The notes: generated by a model from the sequence alone, not told the origin. DNA of 64,000 nt from CALINF01 sp039990395 (GCA_039990395.1 JBDXFZ010000146.1:1054001-1118000); one strand, 5' to 3'; shown: positions 43,827-52,485, numbered from the stretch's first letter. Program-made: numbers and translations.

Positions 43827-45134
43827 TTGAACAGTCCCTCAGGGCCGGGTGCTAACGACTATTCACCCGCCTACCAGCGTTACGTACTAATCATGCTCAC
43901 CATTGTCTATGCGTTCAATTTCGTTGATCGCCAGATTCTGGTGATCTTGCAAGAGCCTATTAAGGCAGAGATGGGCCTGAGCGACACACAGTTGGGGCTA
44001 TTGAGCGGGTTCACCTTCGCTGTTGTCTACGTGACTGCCGGCATACCAATCGCGTACTGGGCCGACCGCGGCAACCGCCGCAACATCGTGTCACTTGCAC
44101 TTGCAGTCTGGAGCGGCATGACGGCGATTTCTGGGTTTGCTCAGTCCTACACTCAGCTACTGCTAGCTCGGCTAGGTGTAGGGCTTGGCGAGGCCGGAGG
44201 CAGCCCCCCCGCACATTCCATGATCAGCGACTATTTTCCGCCGGAGCAACGCGCCAGTGCACTGTCTTTCTATTCATCGGGCATTTACATCGGCATCATC
44301 TTTGGATTCTTATTTGGGGGCGTGATAGCCGACGCATTTGGCTGGCGCACCGCATTTCTCGTTGTCGGTATTCCAGGGGTACTGTTTGCTATTGTCCTGC
44401 GACTAACGGTCAGGGAGCCCATGCGTGGCCGAGGAGACTCCCTCGACAGTGCTGCGGAAAAACCAACATTTGGCGAAACACTGGCTTTTCTCAAGGGCCT
44501 GCGCTCATTTTGGTACTTGGCTTTAGGCTGTGCTTTTACTGCTTTTGCATCCTATGGCAATGGCAACTTTTTTCCCTCCTTCCTTATCCGCAATCACGGG
44601 ATGAGCTTGTCAGAAGTAGGCATGGTGCTCGCACTGGTCAGTGGTGTTTGTGGGGCAATTGGTACGTTTCTGGGTGGTTTTTTGTCTGATCGCTACGGCA
44701 CCAAAGACAAGCGCTGGTATCTATGGATTCCTCTCATTGGGGTTGCCGCATCGTTCCCGCCGTATCTCTATGTTCTGCTCACCGAGAACACTACGCTCGC
44801 GATGCTTGCTCTGATCATTTCAAGCTTGACGAATACGCTCTATCTCGGACCTTGCATTGCTATGTCACATGCACTGGTCCCACCGGCGATGCGGGCACTC
44901 ACCTCGGCGATACTACTGTTTGTTCTGAACATGATCGGACTCGGCATGGGGCCTTTCTTTACAGGCTTCATGAGTGACATGCTGCAACCAGAACTTCAGG
45001 AACAGAGTCTTCGCTACGCTATGGTAATCACTACAATGATGAAGGTTTTCGCTGCAGCTATGTTCTTTATGTCGGCCAAATACCTAATTGAAGACCTGTC
45101 CCGCAAGGAGCAGCGAGTGCAAACAGCTCTCTAG
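43827..45134 (+). CDS. MFS transporter, Spinster-like
   Basis: A 435-residue major facilitator with 12 predicted spans. The N-terminal half shows NFVDRQILVILQEPIKAEMGLSDTQLGLLSG, typical of the Spinster-like group abundant in marine gammaproteobacteria and sphingomonads, and the loop 2-3 motif WADRGNRRNIV. It starts at a TTG with AAGGA about nine bases upstream. Substrate unknown; members carry organic anions, lipids or aromatic compounds. Convergent with the amine oxidase gene. Confidence 0.88.
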   Translation: MNSPSGPGANDYSPAYQRYVLIMLTIVYAFNFVDRQILVILQEPIKAEMGLSDTQLGLLSGFTFAVVYVTAGIPIAYWADRGNRRNIVSLALAVWSGMTAISGFAQSYTQLLLARLGVGLGEAGGSPPAHSMISDYFPPEQRASALSFYSSGIYIGIIFGFLFGGVIADAFGWRTAFLVVGIPGVLFAIVLRLTVREPMRGRGDSLDSAAEKPTFGETLAFLKGLRSFWYLALGCAFTAFASYGNGNFFPSFLIRNHGMSLSEVGMVLALVSGVCGAIGTFLGGFLSDRYGTKDKRWYLWIPLIGVAASFPPYLYVLLTENTTLAMLALIISSLTNTLYLGPCIAMSHALVPPAMRALTSAILLFVLNMIGLGMGPFFTGFMSDMLQPELQEQSLRYAMVITTMMKVFAAAMFFMSAKYLIEDLSRKEQRVQTAL

Positions 45135-45214
45135 TAGGCGCTGTGCGCTAGATGCGCCCTGAAAACTTGAGAAGCTTCGTTAGACAACCTCAAGACCAGG
45201 TGTAGCTAAAAGAG

Positions 45215-46645
45215 TTAAATGAGCTCGAGCAACGTTGCTTCGGATGCATCCGGTGGTACCAGCGCTCGCGCGACCTCAGCCGCGACGCGCTTGCCGCTCA
45301 TGTAGGCGCCATGTACGGTCTGATAGTGAGGTGGTGGCGCTGTGGCCTCTCCCGCAAAGAACAAACTTTTTCCAAGCGGCTGTGCAAGCGTCGCGCGAAG
45401 ACCATACCCCCCGGGACGCGTAACACTATACGAGCCTCTGCTGTAGGGGTCGGTTATCCAGTCCTGAACATGGTGCCATTGCAGTTTCCCGCCCAAACCA
45501 GAAATACCACTCGCCTGCTCAAGCCATCCAATCGCCGTTTGTATTGCCTGCTCGGGACCTTCGGCGCTCAGCTGATCTGCTGCAGCACCAGAGAAAAAGC
45601 CTTTGACTACCGGTGTTGTCCCCTCTTCGGGGTGTGGCACGCCAAAGTACACTCGACCGTCAGTGCTGTACCAGCCACCATAGTTGGGTACAGCATCCAT
45701 CCAGAAGGGCTCATTGAAGGCCATGGGAATGACTACCACACTGCCCATTGTTAGCCCATCAATTGCCGCCTGCTTATCGTCAGGCAATCCGGGAGAAAAC
45801 TGAACATCTCCGCTTTGCAATACACCGATTGGCAGCGTATTGATAATACAACGCGTGGTAACAGCGCTCTCAAGGCCCCGATTTTCATAGAACACAGCAG
45901 ACAACTCTTCTCCCCACAACATGCCTGTCACGCGGCTATTGAGGCGAATTTTACCGGTCAACTCTGCTGTCATTTGATCAATCAGACGGTGGTAGCCGCC
46001 GTAGATCAGGAAGTCATTATCTCGATAGGTGTCCCAAGCCTCTCCATCTAGAACTGCCGCCCGCAAACTGATCGCCTCTGGTTCAGCAGACCAGCTGTTG
46101 GCATCATAGGTTATGGCCGACATCTGTGCCGGCGACAGCTTAAGTTCTTCGGCAAACTGAGCGAGAGCGATATCAGCGCCAAAGTGACGTGCATAATTCT
46201 CTCTTACCGAGCCCAGCACGGCGGCCCTCTGCTCAGGCGTAAGGACTGTGCCGCCCTTCTGTCTTGAGAATCCGTGCATCTGCATTTCGCCAAAGTGATC
46301 TATAGGGCGAGTTTGAAGCTCAAACTCCTTAATCAGTTCCCACGTATCCGCTTTTGAGCCATGTATGAACTGCGCACCTACATCAACTCCAGTGGGCGCG
46401 TCATCACCACCAAGGGTAAAAATACGCCCGCCTACACGATCTCTAGCGTCAAGAATGAGCAGTTTGAGATCGGGGCCACGCTCTCCCAGCAAGCGCGCTG
46501 CGGTAAGACCGGCGATACCAGCGCCTACAATAACGACATCGTAGTCTGCACCGGATTGAGCATGCGTGGGTCGCGACAGCGATGCCGCGGCCAAGCCAGC
46601 TACTGCGGTGCGCTGCATAAATGCTCGGCGTCCGAAAGTTCGCAT
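45215..46645 (-). CDS. Tat-exported FAD-dependent amine oxidase
   Basis: A 476-residue flavin monoamine oxidase-type enzyme. The N-terminus MRTFGRRAFMQRT is a twin-arginine signal, with cleavage near THA-Q, so the folded holoenzyme should act in the periplasm. The FAD fold VIVGAGIAGLTAARLLGERG (about 37-56), DRVGGRIFTL and GAQFIHG follow. The C-terminal FAD motif is LFFAGEATAPPPHYQTVHGAYMSGKR. The ATG at 46645 has AAGGAG seven bases upstream, which selects it over codons at 46663 and 46666. Probable substrate a primary amine or polyamine; not decidable here. Confidence 0.88.
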   Translation of the reverse strand: MRTFGRRAFMQRTAVAGLAAASLSRPTHAQSGADYDVVIVGAGIAGLTAARLLGERGPDLKLLILDARDRVGGRIFTLGGDDAPTGVDVGAQFIHGSKADTWELIKEFELQTRPIDHFGEMQMHGFSRQKGGTVLTPEQRAAVLGSVRENYARHFGADIALAQFAEELKLSPAQMSAITYDANSWSAEPEAISLRAAVLDGEAWDTYRDNDFLIYGGYHRLIDQMTAELTGKIRLNSRVTGMLWGEELSAVFYENRGLESAVTTRCIINTLPIGVLQSGDVQFSPGLPDDKQAAIDGLTMGSVVVIPMAFNEPFWMDAVPNYGGWYSTDGRVYFGVPHPEEGTTPVVKGFFSGAAADQLSAEGPEQAIQTAIGWLEQASGISGLGGKLQWHHVQDWITDPYSRGSYSVTRPGGYGLRATLAQPLGKSLFFAGEATAPPPHYQTVHGAYMSGKRVAAEVARALVPPDASEATLLELI

Positions 46646-46711
46646 CGGGTAACTCCTTCCCATCAACTAAAGAAGCTTAGTACTCTCCGTTAAACATGGG
46701 GATATAGAATC

Positions 46712-46727
46712 TATGACTTAAGTCATA
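46712..46727. promoter_or_regulatory. 16-bp perfect palindrome, candidate operator
   Basis: TATGACTTAAGTCATA is a perfect 16-bp palindrome between the divergent amine oxidase and GST-like genes, 67 bases from the oxidase start. Position and symmetry suggest a dimeric regulator site; the regulator is unknown. Confidence 0.45.
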
Positions 46728-46819
46728 TTGCCCTCTAATCTGAGAACCGAGTCACAGTTTTCAGCCAAAAAATGGAGCTGCCACTTATAGATTAAAGCGC
46801 TATAGGTTCAATAAGCTGT

Positions 46820-46840
46820 ATTGACAGCGAGGATGTCAAT
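46820..46840. promoter_or_regulatory. interrupted inverted repeat upstream of the GST-like gene
   Basis: ATTGACA, a 7-base gap, then TGTCAAT form a perfect 7-bp inverted repeat about 70 bases before the GST-like start. The left arm also contains TTGACA, a consensus -35 word, though the matching -10 is poor. It may be an operator overlapping a promoter. Confidence 0.4.
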
Positions 46841-46911
46841 CTGTGAATCTGCTCGTGCTAAAAGCCGGGTAGACACTGCGTGGCGTTCGACACCATTTAG
46901 AGGAATACGCT

Positions 46912-47955
46912 ATGTATCAGGGCACTTACCAGCTCATCGGCAGTGAGATGAGCTTTTTTACTCGGAAACTGGAGGCGCAGCTACGTTTTCAGCAGATACC
47001 GTGGCAATACCTGTTCAAGACTGAAGCACGCAAAGCGGAACTCGAAAACAGAGCTGGCACCCACTTTGTTCCTCTGCTTATGACGCCAGACAAATGGCTG
47101 CTTAGCGACACCATAGCCATAGGTCCGATGCTGAGTGAACGCTTCGCAGCACGATCAGTGATTCCAGATGCGCCGCTACAGCGGGCCTGCTGCTTTATCC
47201 TTGAAGATGCTTTCAATCACTGGCTGGGTCGTGTTTGCGTACATTCTCGCTGGTGCTACCCAGATAATGTGGCTTGGGTGGGGCCCCGATTTGGGGCCAA
47301 TATGGTGCTGGATCGCTCAATTGACGAACCTTTATCCAACGCTGAACTCGACGAACTGACACCCATCGGCTCCATGATGTACGAGGGCTTTGGCAAAAAC
47401 GCATGTGAAGTCAACGGCGTGGGGCCAGATCAAGCGGCAGCCGTCCAAGCAGATTTCAAGCAACTACTTAGCGCTCTTGCAATACATTTTGGCAGCAACG
47501 ACTTTCTGCTGGGTAGCAGGCCCTGTCTAGCCGATTTTGCACTTGCCGGTGCCTGCAAGGCCCACTTTATTTGCGACCCCGAACCGGAGAGTTGGCTTGG
47601 CGAGCATAGCGCTATGATAAATGAGTACACGGCGCGCTTTTTTGGCCAATGGCAGACTGAACTGATGCCGTGGCCCGCCGACGACCGCGTGCCCGCCACC
47701 CTATCTGCCCTTTTGGACTACCTGCAAAGCAGCTACTACCAATCGGCAAAACCCAATGTCGCTGCCGGCCTTGCAGGCGAAAAGTTCTACGAGTTTGACT
47801 ACGGGTACGGGACCACGCGCTCTCGTACCCAAAAACGCTTGAATGTAGCAAGGCTGCACGTACAAGATGAGCTGATTCGCGCGAACGCTCAGAACGACCC
47901 AGGTGTGCAAGCGCTATTTACCGAGCGAGGCATACTGGGCTACTACTTATCATGA
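46912..47955 (+). CDS. glutathione S-transferase-like protein with extended C-terminus
   Basis: A 347-residue protein. Residues 1-85 form a thioredoxin-like GST N-terminal domain (MYQGTYQLIGSEMSFFTRKLEAQLRF, with Ser/Phe in place of the usual CPxS). Residues 95-250 form a helical GST C-terminal domain with FLLGSRPCLADFALAGA, the family N-capping motif. About 90 further residues, ending in GYGTTRSRTQKRLNVARLHVQD, are not part of a usual GST. AGAGGA lies upstream of the ATG. No cysteine catalysis is evident; a binding or thiol-transfer role is open. Diverges from the Tat amine oxidase. Confidence 0.8.
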   Translation: MYQGTYQLIGSEMSFFTRKLEAQLRFQQIPWQYLFKTEARKAELENRAGTHFVPLLMTPDKWLLSDTIAIGPMLSERFAARSVIPDAPLQRACCFILEDAFNHWLGRVCVHSRWCYPDNVAWVGPRFGANMVLDRSIDEPLSNAELDELTPIGSMMYEGFGKNACEVNGVGPDQAAAVQADFKQLLSALAIHFGSNDFLLGSRPCLADFALAGACKAHFICDPEPESWLGEHSAMINEYTARFFGQWQTELMPWPADDRVPATLSALLDYLQSSYYQSAKPNVAAGLAGEKFYEFDYGYGTTRSRTQKRLNVARLHVQDELIRANAQNDPGVQALFTERGILGYYLS

Positions 47956-48034
47956 TTAGGACATCTACTCGGGCGATCCCAGACTGATATTGGGGCTGAT
48001 ATTGTTGGCGCTCACCGCACTTATCGATGGCGGG

Positions 48035-48730
48035 TCAGGTGGGCATCGCGATGTCAGCGCTGATTGCCGACGATAAATGGCTCGTGTCATTAAACCGCCT
48101 AACGCTTATGCGGCCATCAAACGCGATCAGATGACTGATAGACGCATTGTCTGCGCCGACAAAGGCGAACGGTTCTGAATGTGTGGCCTGGGAAAGCACG
48201 CTCCCGATTACGCCCCCATGAACAACAACGACAACTAACTGATCCGGGTGCTTGTCGATAACGCTGTTGAGGCCTCTCGTCACTCGCGCATCCAGCTCTG
48301 CGTTACTTTCGCCGCCGGGAATCCTTCCCCACTCCTGCTGCTCGCGCATCTCTACAATCTTGGGATGTTCCTGATGCGCCATGATCCGAAATAAACCACC
48401 TTCCCAATCACCTAGATGAACTTCTCGTAAGTCCTCCACCACAGAGGGAACCATACCCTTGAGCTTACACAGTGGCGCTGCTGTTTCATGCGTACGGCGC
48501 AAATTGGTGACGTATATGGCGTCGATAGCATGATCGGCAAGGCGCTCACCTAACCGTTGGGCCTGCTCCCGACCGATTGCGGCGAGTTCCGGGTCACCCT
48601 GGCCATTCACCAGTGGGAAGGGCTCGTCTTCTGTTGCGGCTCTGGACTCACCATGGCGAATCAACAATATCTCTGTCGCACCCGCTGGTCTGACGAACTT
48701 CTGCTGCCGATAGACTTTCGCGTCGCTCAC
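48035..48730 (-). CDS. histidine phosphatase family protein (phosphoglycerate mutase-like)
   Basis: A 231-residue histidine phosphatase. The nucleophile is the histidine of LLIRHGES (about residue 25). The second histidine is in VVVVHGGVIGS (about residue 175). The phosphate-binding arginine in TNLRRTHETA is also present. The start is a GTG with GAGG seven bases upstream. Substrate not determined; such proteins range from phosphoglycerate mutases to broad phosphatases. No signal peptide. It is read towards a 79-base gap before the GST-like gene, which points the other way. Confidence 0.88.
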   Translation of the reverse strand: MSDAKVYRQQKFVRPAGATEILLIRHGESRAATEDEPFPLVNGQGDPELAAIGREQAQRLGERLADHAIDAIYVTNLRRTHETAAPLCKLKGMVPSVVEDLREVHLGDWEGGLFRIMAHQEHPKIVEMREQQEWGRIPGGESNAELDARVTRGLNSVIDKHPDQLVVVVVHGGVIGSVLSQATHSEPFAFVGADNASISHLIAFDGRISVRRFNDTSHLSSAISADIAMPT

Positions 48731-48816
48731 GTAACTACCTCAATCTACTGCCAATGCTCGTCTACATATTGAACCAACTGACTCTCTCATTCCAACCACC
48801 GATGATCCCTAGGCAC

Positions 48817-48842
48817 AAAAAAGGGCCCCTACGGGACCCCTT
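48817..48842 (-). terminator. upstream copy of the tRNA-Ser terminator
   Basis: A GC-rich hairpin (GGGCCCC / GGGACCCC with one bulge) next to a six-base A-run on the plus strand, so a U-run on the minus strand. Positions 48815-48839 are identical, over 25 bases, to the terminator following tRNA-Ser (49000-49024). Confidence 0.6.
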
Positions 48843-48862
48843 ATTGTTACTAACGATGAAAG

Positions 48863-48880
48863 TGGCGGTGAGGGAGAGAT
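48863..48880 (-). repeat. 18-bp duplicate of the tRNA-Ser 3' end
   Basis: Exactly the last 18 bases of the tRNA-Ser gene, including the CCA, occur here (copy of 49036-49053) without the rest of the tRNA. It lies 20 bases downstream, in the plus direction, of a copy of the tRNA's terminator. Such partial tRNA copies commonly mark attachment sites or past duplications. Confidence 0.85.
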
Positions 48881-48884
48881 GACC

Positions 48885-48908
48885 CATAACAGCCTTAAGG
48901 CTGTTATG
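48885..48908. repeat. 24-bp perfect palindrome next to the tRNA-Ser fragment
   Basis: CATAACAGCCTT followed by its reverse complement forms a perfect 24-bp palindrome. It sits between the tRNA-Ser fragment and a GC-rich stretch rich in GCCGCTGCGC words. No gene covers 48731-49035, so this gap holds only the two terminators, the tRNA fragment and this palindrome. Confidence 0.7.
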
Positions 48909-49001
48909 TCCCTGCGGGCTTTGCCGCTGCGCGGCTCGGTGCCTGTTGCTGCGCAACCGGTCGAACTGGAGTTCTCATCGTGACGCCCACACTGCATATA
49001 C

Positions 49002-49030
49002 AAAAAAGGGCCCCTACGGGACCCTTTGTT
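49002..49030 (-). terminator. intrinsic terminator of tRNA-Ser
   Basis: A stem of 10 pairs (49005-49014 with 49018-49027, one G-U) with a 3-base loop, followed on the minus strand by a U-run. It lies six bases past the tRNA 3' end. Confidence 0.85.
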
Positions 49031-49035
49031 GTATA

Positions 49036-49123
49036 TGGCGGTGAGGGAGAGATTCGAACTCTCGAACGGTTGCCCGTTACACACTTTCCAGGCGTGCGCC
49101 TTCGACCACTCGGCCACCTCACC
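49036..49123 (-). tRNA. tRNA-Ser (GGA)
   Basis: An 88-base tRNA with encoded CCA. The acceptor stem GGTGAGG pairs with CCTCACC, the anticodon loop is CTGGAAA (anticodon GGA), a long variable arm follows (class II), and the T-arm carries GTTCGAATC. Anticodon GGA and the long variable arm give serine (UCC/UCU codons). The upstream minus-strand TACCAT with a GCGCGCC discriminator may be the promoter -10. Confidence 0.96.
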
Positions 49124-49198
49124 TTAACGGCGCGCATGGTACCACAAGCACTGCTGGTTTCCAGTCTCAAATACACGCAAACCGCTGCTGTGGAGGCA

Positions 49199-50032
49199 CT
49201 ACTGGCGATTCATACGGCCCAGAGGCGTTGCCTGCGCGTTGGTGCTGCGGAACGGGTTGATGTCCATACCTCCACGCCGGGTATAAAACGCCTGAATCTG
49301 CAGGAGCTGAGGTGACAAACGTTCAGACAGATCACAGAACATGCGCTCTACACACTGTTCATGAAACTCCTGATGCTCGCGATACGCTATCAGATAGGAC
49401 AACAGGGATCCGCGATCGAGAGGCTTGCCTCGATAGGTAACAAGGACGCTCGCCCAATCGGGTTGGCCTGTAACAGGACACAATGATCTCAGCAGATGGG
49501 AGTGCACCGACTCTTCAACAAAATCACTCTGAGCAGTGTTGCTGAGTTGCAGCATATCGACACTCGGCTCGCCATCGCAAGCAACGTAATCACAGCTATC
49601 GATACACGTTCCCGGTAACGACACGCCGACGAGGCCGGGGTCGTTCAATGCAAGAATATCCAGCTCAACAGCTGCGCCTGCCACAGCGCTCACATCACGT
49701 TGAATCCGATCTATCAGACTATCTGAGTCCTCAAAACGCTCGCTGTTCAAGGAATTCAGATACAGCTTAAAGGATTTTGATTCAACCAGGTTCGGCGATT
49801 TGATCGGGATAGTGAACCTACCGACACACGCCTGCGGCCTGCCCTGTCCGTCTAGCCATGACAGCTCATACGCGTGCCAGACGTCCACACCGTAGAACGG
49901 CAACTCAGCGGGAATTCCCTGCGCAGTGCGCGCCTGCTTCCTGGGAATCGGATACAACAGTTCCGGCGCGTAATGCTGCGCAGACGGCGTAACCTTTCCC
50001 AGTAGCAGCTCTCTGTCGACACTATCGCTCAC
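49199..50032 (-). CDS. queF: NADPH-dependent 7-cyano-7-deazaguanine reductase QueF
   Basis: QueF reduces preQ0 to preQ1 for queuosine synthesis. The 277-residue protein is the long bimodular YqgZ-like (YqcD) type of gammaproteobacteria (E. coli 282). The active-site Cys lies in GTCIDSCDY, the substrate-binding ESKSFKLYLNS near residue 85, and the E and H of EFHEQCVERMFCDL and YTRRGGMDINP follow. I chose the GTG at 50032, with AGG five bases upstream. The open frame runs on to 50101 inside the permease gene, without support. Confidence 0.93.
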   Translation of the reverse strand: MSDSVDRELLLGKVTPSAQHYAPELLYPIPRKQARTAQGIPAELPFYGVDVWHAYELSWLDGQGRPQACVGRFTIPIKSPNLVESKSFKLYLNSLNSERFEDSDSLIDRIQRDVSAVAGAAVELDILALNDPGLVGVSLPGTCIDSCDYVACDGEPSVDMLQLSNTAQSDFVEESVHSHLLRSLCPVTGQPDWASVLVTYRGKPLDRGSLLSYLIAYREHQEFHEQCVERMFCDLSERLSPQLLQIQAFYTRRGGMDINPFRSTNAQATPLGRMNRQ

Positions 50033-50045
50033 GCTACCTACCTCT

Positions 50046-50819
50046 TTACTGTCGCAGTCTCTTGCCGCTATTGAGCAGGTGCATGCTGTAGGAAAAGGCA
50101 ATCACCATGAACCCCCCTATCATGACAAAGGATATCCAGAGGTTGACATCAGAGACCCCCAGCACGCCATAGCGAAACGCATTCACAACGTAGACGAGTG
50201 GATTTAGTTTGGAAACACCAGCCCAGAAGTCCGGCAGCAAATCCATGGAATAGAAAACACCTCCGAGATAAATCAATGGCGTGAGAACGAAGGTAGGCAC
50301 TATCGATATGTCATCAAAACTATTGGCATATACCGCATTGATAAAGCCAGCAAGCGCAAACAGAGTAGACGTCATCAACACAACCGTGACAACAACTAGA
50401 TAGCTGTGAATCTGCAGATTAGTAAAGAACATGGAGACTATCGTTACGATGCAAGCTACCAACAAACCGCGACTCACACCGCCTATGACATAACCCATCA
50501 AGATAACGTAGTTGGGTGTTGGCGACACCAGCAACTCCTCAACGCTGTTGTTAAACTTGGAACCGAAAAATGATGACACGACGTTGGAATAAGAATTTGT
50601 CACAATGGCCATCATAATCAAGCCCGGCACGACAAACTCCATGTAGGTGAACCCGCCCATCTCGCCAATACGCGAACCAATAAGCGAACCAAAAATCACA
50701 AAGTATAAAGACATCGTAATTGCAGAGGGCAGCAATGTCTGCGTCCAGATACGTGTATAGCGCTTAATCTCCTTGCGGAAAATAGTCATGAATGCAATCC
50801 ACTGCTCGCGCGGGTTCAT
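50046..50819 (-). CDS. ABC-2 type exporter permease (YadH-like)
   Basis: A 257-residue permease with about six hydrophobic spans, of the ABC-2 family. GFTYMEFVVPGLIMMAIVTNSYSN near residue 60 and LTPLIYLGGVFYSMDLLP near 190 are typical of the YadH group. It overlaps the ATPase gene upstream by four bases (ATGA), so the two form one transporter. The E. coli counterpart YadGH is of unknown substrate. Confidence 0.9.
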   Translation of the reverse strand: MNPREQWIAFMTIFRKEIKRYTRIWTQTLLPSAITMSLYFVIFGSLIGSRIGEMGGFTYMEFVVPGLIMMAIVTNSYSNVVSSFFGSKFNNSVEELLVSPTPNYVILMGYVIGGVSRGLLVACIVTIVSMFFTNLQIHSYLVVVTVVLMTSTLFALAGFINAVYANSFDDISIVPTFVLTPLIYLGGVFYSMDLLPDFWAGVSKLNPLVYVVNAFRYGVLGVSDVNLWISFVMIGGFMVIAFSYSMHLLNSGKRLRQ

Positions 50820-51733
50820 GCTGCGCCCTCCACAAGGTTTACAAACATTTCTTCAAGTCGATTGGCACGGTTGCGCATGCTGCTGACTTGAATTCCTTGA
50901 GCATCGAGCGCTGCAAACACCTGATTCAGCTCCTGACCTTTTTCTACCTCGACTTCCAGGCAGTGTGCGTCAACTACCCTGCTAACAAACCCATCGATGA
51001 CCAGCGTTTCAGGCAGCGTGTCTACACTATCGAGAATAAACACTTCTCGGTGTAAGCGGCTGACAAGATCGCGAATCGACGTGTTCTCTACAATTTTACC
51101 GTGGTCAATAATGGCGATATTACGACAAAGGGCCTCGGCCTCTTCAAGGTAATGCGTGGTGAGAATAATGGTAGTGCCCTTCTCGTTTATCTTTTGAAGA
51201 AACTCCCACATGGAACGTCGCATCTCGATATCGACCCCTGCGGTGGGCTCGTCAAGAATCAGTAGTTTCGGCTCATGCACCAGCGCTCGCGCGATCATCA
51301 ATCGGCGCTTCATGCCGCCCGATAGCATGCGCGATGTGGTATTCCGCTTGTCCCACAATCCGAGTTCCTGCAGGTACTTGTCCGCACGTTCTTGCGCCAG
51401 CGTATGAGGTAAACCATAGTAGCCAGCCTGGTTGACGACGATATCTCTGACACTTTCGAACTGATTGAAATTGAATTCTTGTGGCACGATACCGATAAAT
51501 TTCTTGGCACCCGGAAAGTCTTCGTCGATATCGACGCCAAAGACCTTAACCTTTCCCTCGGTTTTCGCGACTAAGGAGCAGATCACGCCGATTGACGTAG
51601 ACTTACCCGCACCATTAGGCCCCAGCAAGGCAAAGAAGTCCCCCTGAGCTACCTCGAGGCTAATACCTTTAAGGGCTACGAATCCGTTGTCGTAAGCCTT
51701 ATGAAGATTTTCAATGGTCAGAGCTGGTATCAT
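50816..51733 (-). CDS. ABC transporter ATP-binding protein (YadG-like)
   Basis: A 305-residue ATPase. Walker A is GPNGAGKST (about residue 38), Q-loop GIVPQEFNFNQF, signature LSGGMKRR, Walker B LLILDEPT, and switch histidine in LTTHYLEEAE. The last 80 residues are a C-terminal extension common in YadG-type proteins. Adjacent permease 50046-50819. It probably expels lipophilic or glycan substrates, but nothing here says which. Confidence 0.92.
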   Translation of the reverse strand: MIPALTIENLHKAYDNGFVALKGISLEVAQGDFFALLGPNGAGKSTSIGVICSLVAKTEGKVKVFGVDIDEDFPGAKKFIGIVPQEFNFNQFESVRDIVVNQAGYYGLPHTLAQERADKYLQELGLWDKRNTTSRMLSGGMKRRLMIARALVHEPKLLILDEPTAGVDIEMRRSMWEFLQKINEKGTTIILTTHYLEEAEALCRNIAIIDHGKIVENTSIRDLVSRLHREVFILDSVDTLPETLVIDGFVSRVVDAHCLEVEVEKGQELNQVFAALDAQGIQVSSMRNRANRLEEMFVNLVEGAA

Positions 51734-51803
51734 CGTGACAGCTTGTGCTTCCTAAAAAAGATCGCGCATTGTACCCGCAATAAACCCAACAGACGAACCG
51801 ACA

Positions 51804-52187
51804 ATGAATGATGACCAATACTTGGCGCACTGCCAGGCCCTCATGAGCAAATTCTCTACCGATCTGGAAAAACGGACCGAAAAGTTGGATGCAGAAGACT
51901 CCCTGCGCCAACTAGCGGTAGCGTTTACCGCTCTGTCGGCATCTCCCGATCAAATGTATTCACAGGGACTGGATCTTGTCACAAGACTCTTTACTACCTA
52001 CCCCGATTTCGCGCCCTCCTTCCCACGCGACCTGCTGTGGTTTCTCGGTGGGGACTGCCTGCACTATATGCCCGACGACGAGATACAGCAGCATCAGCAA
52101 CTAGACGAAATGCGGCAGGAGGCAGCAGCGAGTGGAGAAGCGCTTGATCTTACGCAAGCGCGCGCCAACCTACTGAAGTTACAGTAA
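51804..52187 (+). CDS. PA2817-family conserved protein
   Basis: A 127-residue soluble protein with no recognised catalytic motif. The central block LVTRLFTTYPDFAPSFPRDLLWFLGGDCLHYMPDDEI identifies the gammaproteobacterial family named after P. aeruginosa PA2817. Function unknown. The neighbourhood (queF, YadGH-like ABC genes, msrB) matches that of PA2817 in Pseudomonas, which supports the name. Diverges from the ABC operon. Confidence 0.8.
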   Translation: MNDDQYLAHCQALMSKFSTDLEKRTEKLDAEDSLRQLAVAFTALSASPDQMYSQGLDLVTRLFTTYPDFAPSFPRDLLWFLGGDCLHYMPDDEIQQHQQLDEMRQEAAASGEALDLTQARANLLKLQ

Positions 52188-52213
52188 AAAAGCACCATCT
52201 GCAGAAAAAAGGG

Positions 52214-52242
52214 TTGACGCGGTACAGACTGAAACCTAAAAT
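52214..52242 (+). promoter_or_regulatory. sigma-70 promoter for the tRNA-Glu/tRNA-Gly unit
   Basis: TTGACG (52214-52219), a 17-base spacer, then TAAAAT (52237-52242). The following GCGCGCC discriminator is GC-rich, as in stringently controlled stable RNA promoters. The first tRNA starts 26 bases later. Confidence 0.85.
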
Positions 52243-52268
52243 GCGCGCCTCTCAATTGAGACCATTGC

Positions 52269-52344
52269 GTCCCCTTCGTCTAGCGGCCTAGGACACTGCC
52301 CTTTCACGGCGGTAACAGGGGTTCGAACCCCCTAGGGGACGCCA
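52269..52344 (+). tRNA. tRNA-Glu (TTC)
   Basis: A 76-base tRNA with encoded CCA. Acceptor stem GTCCCCT pairs with AGGGGAC; anticodon loop CTTTCAC gives UUC (Glu). T-arm GGTTCGAACC. It is one of the tRNAs thiolated by MnmA, also encoded in this window. Confidence 0.96.
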
Positions 52345-52409
52345 CTCAATTGCTTAGAGATCTCGCCGGCTCCGGCGACCGTGAGGACGGTATAACCACC
52401 TAGTGGTAC

Positions 52410-52485
52410 GCGGGAATAGCTCAGTTGGTAGAGCGCAACCTTGCCAAGGTTGAGGTCGCGAGTTCGAATCTCGTTTCCCGCTCCA
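52410..52485 (+). tRNA. tRNA-Gly (GCC)
   Basis: A 76-base tRNA with encoded CCA. Acceptor stem GCGGGAA pairs with TTCCCGC; anticodon loop TTGCCAA gives GCC (Gly). T-arm AGTTCGAATCT. It lies 65 bases after tRNA-Glu and is probably read from the same promoter. Confidence 0.96.

Noticed and set aside
48809..49176. Two overlapping minus-strand ORFs across the tRNA-Ser gene
   Set aside because: They run through the tRNA and its terminators. Their apparent proteins are translations of structured RNA, not genes.
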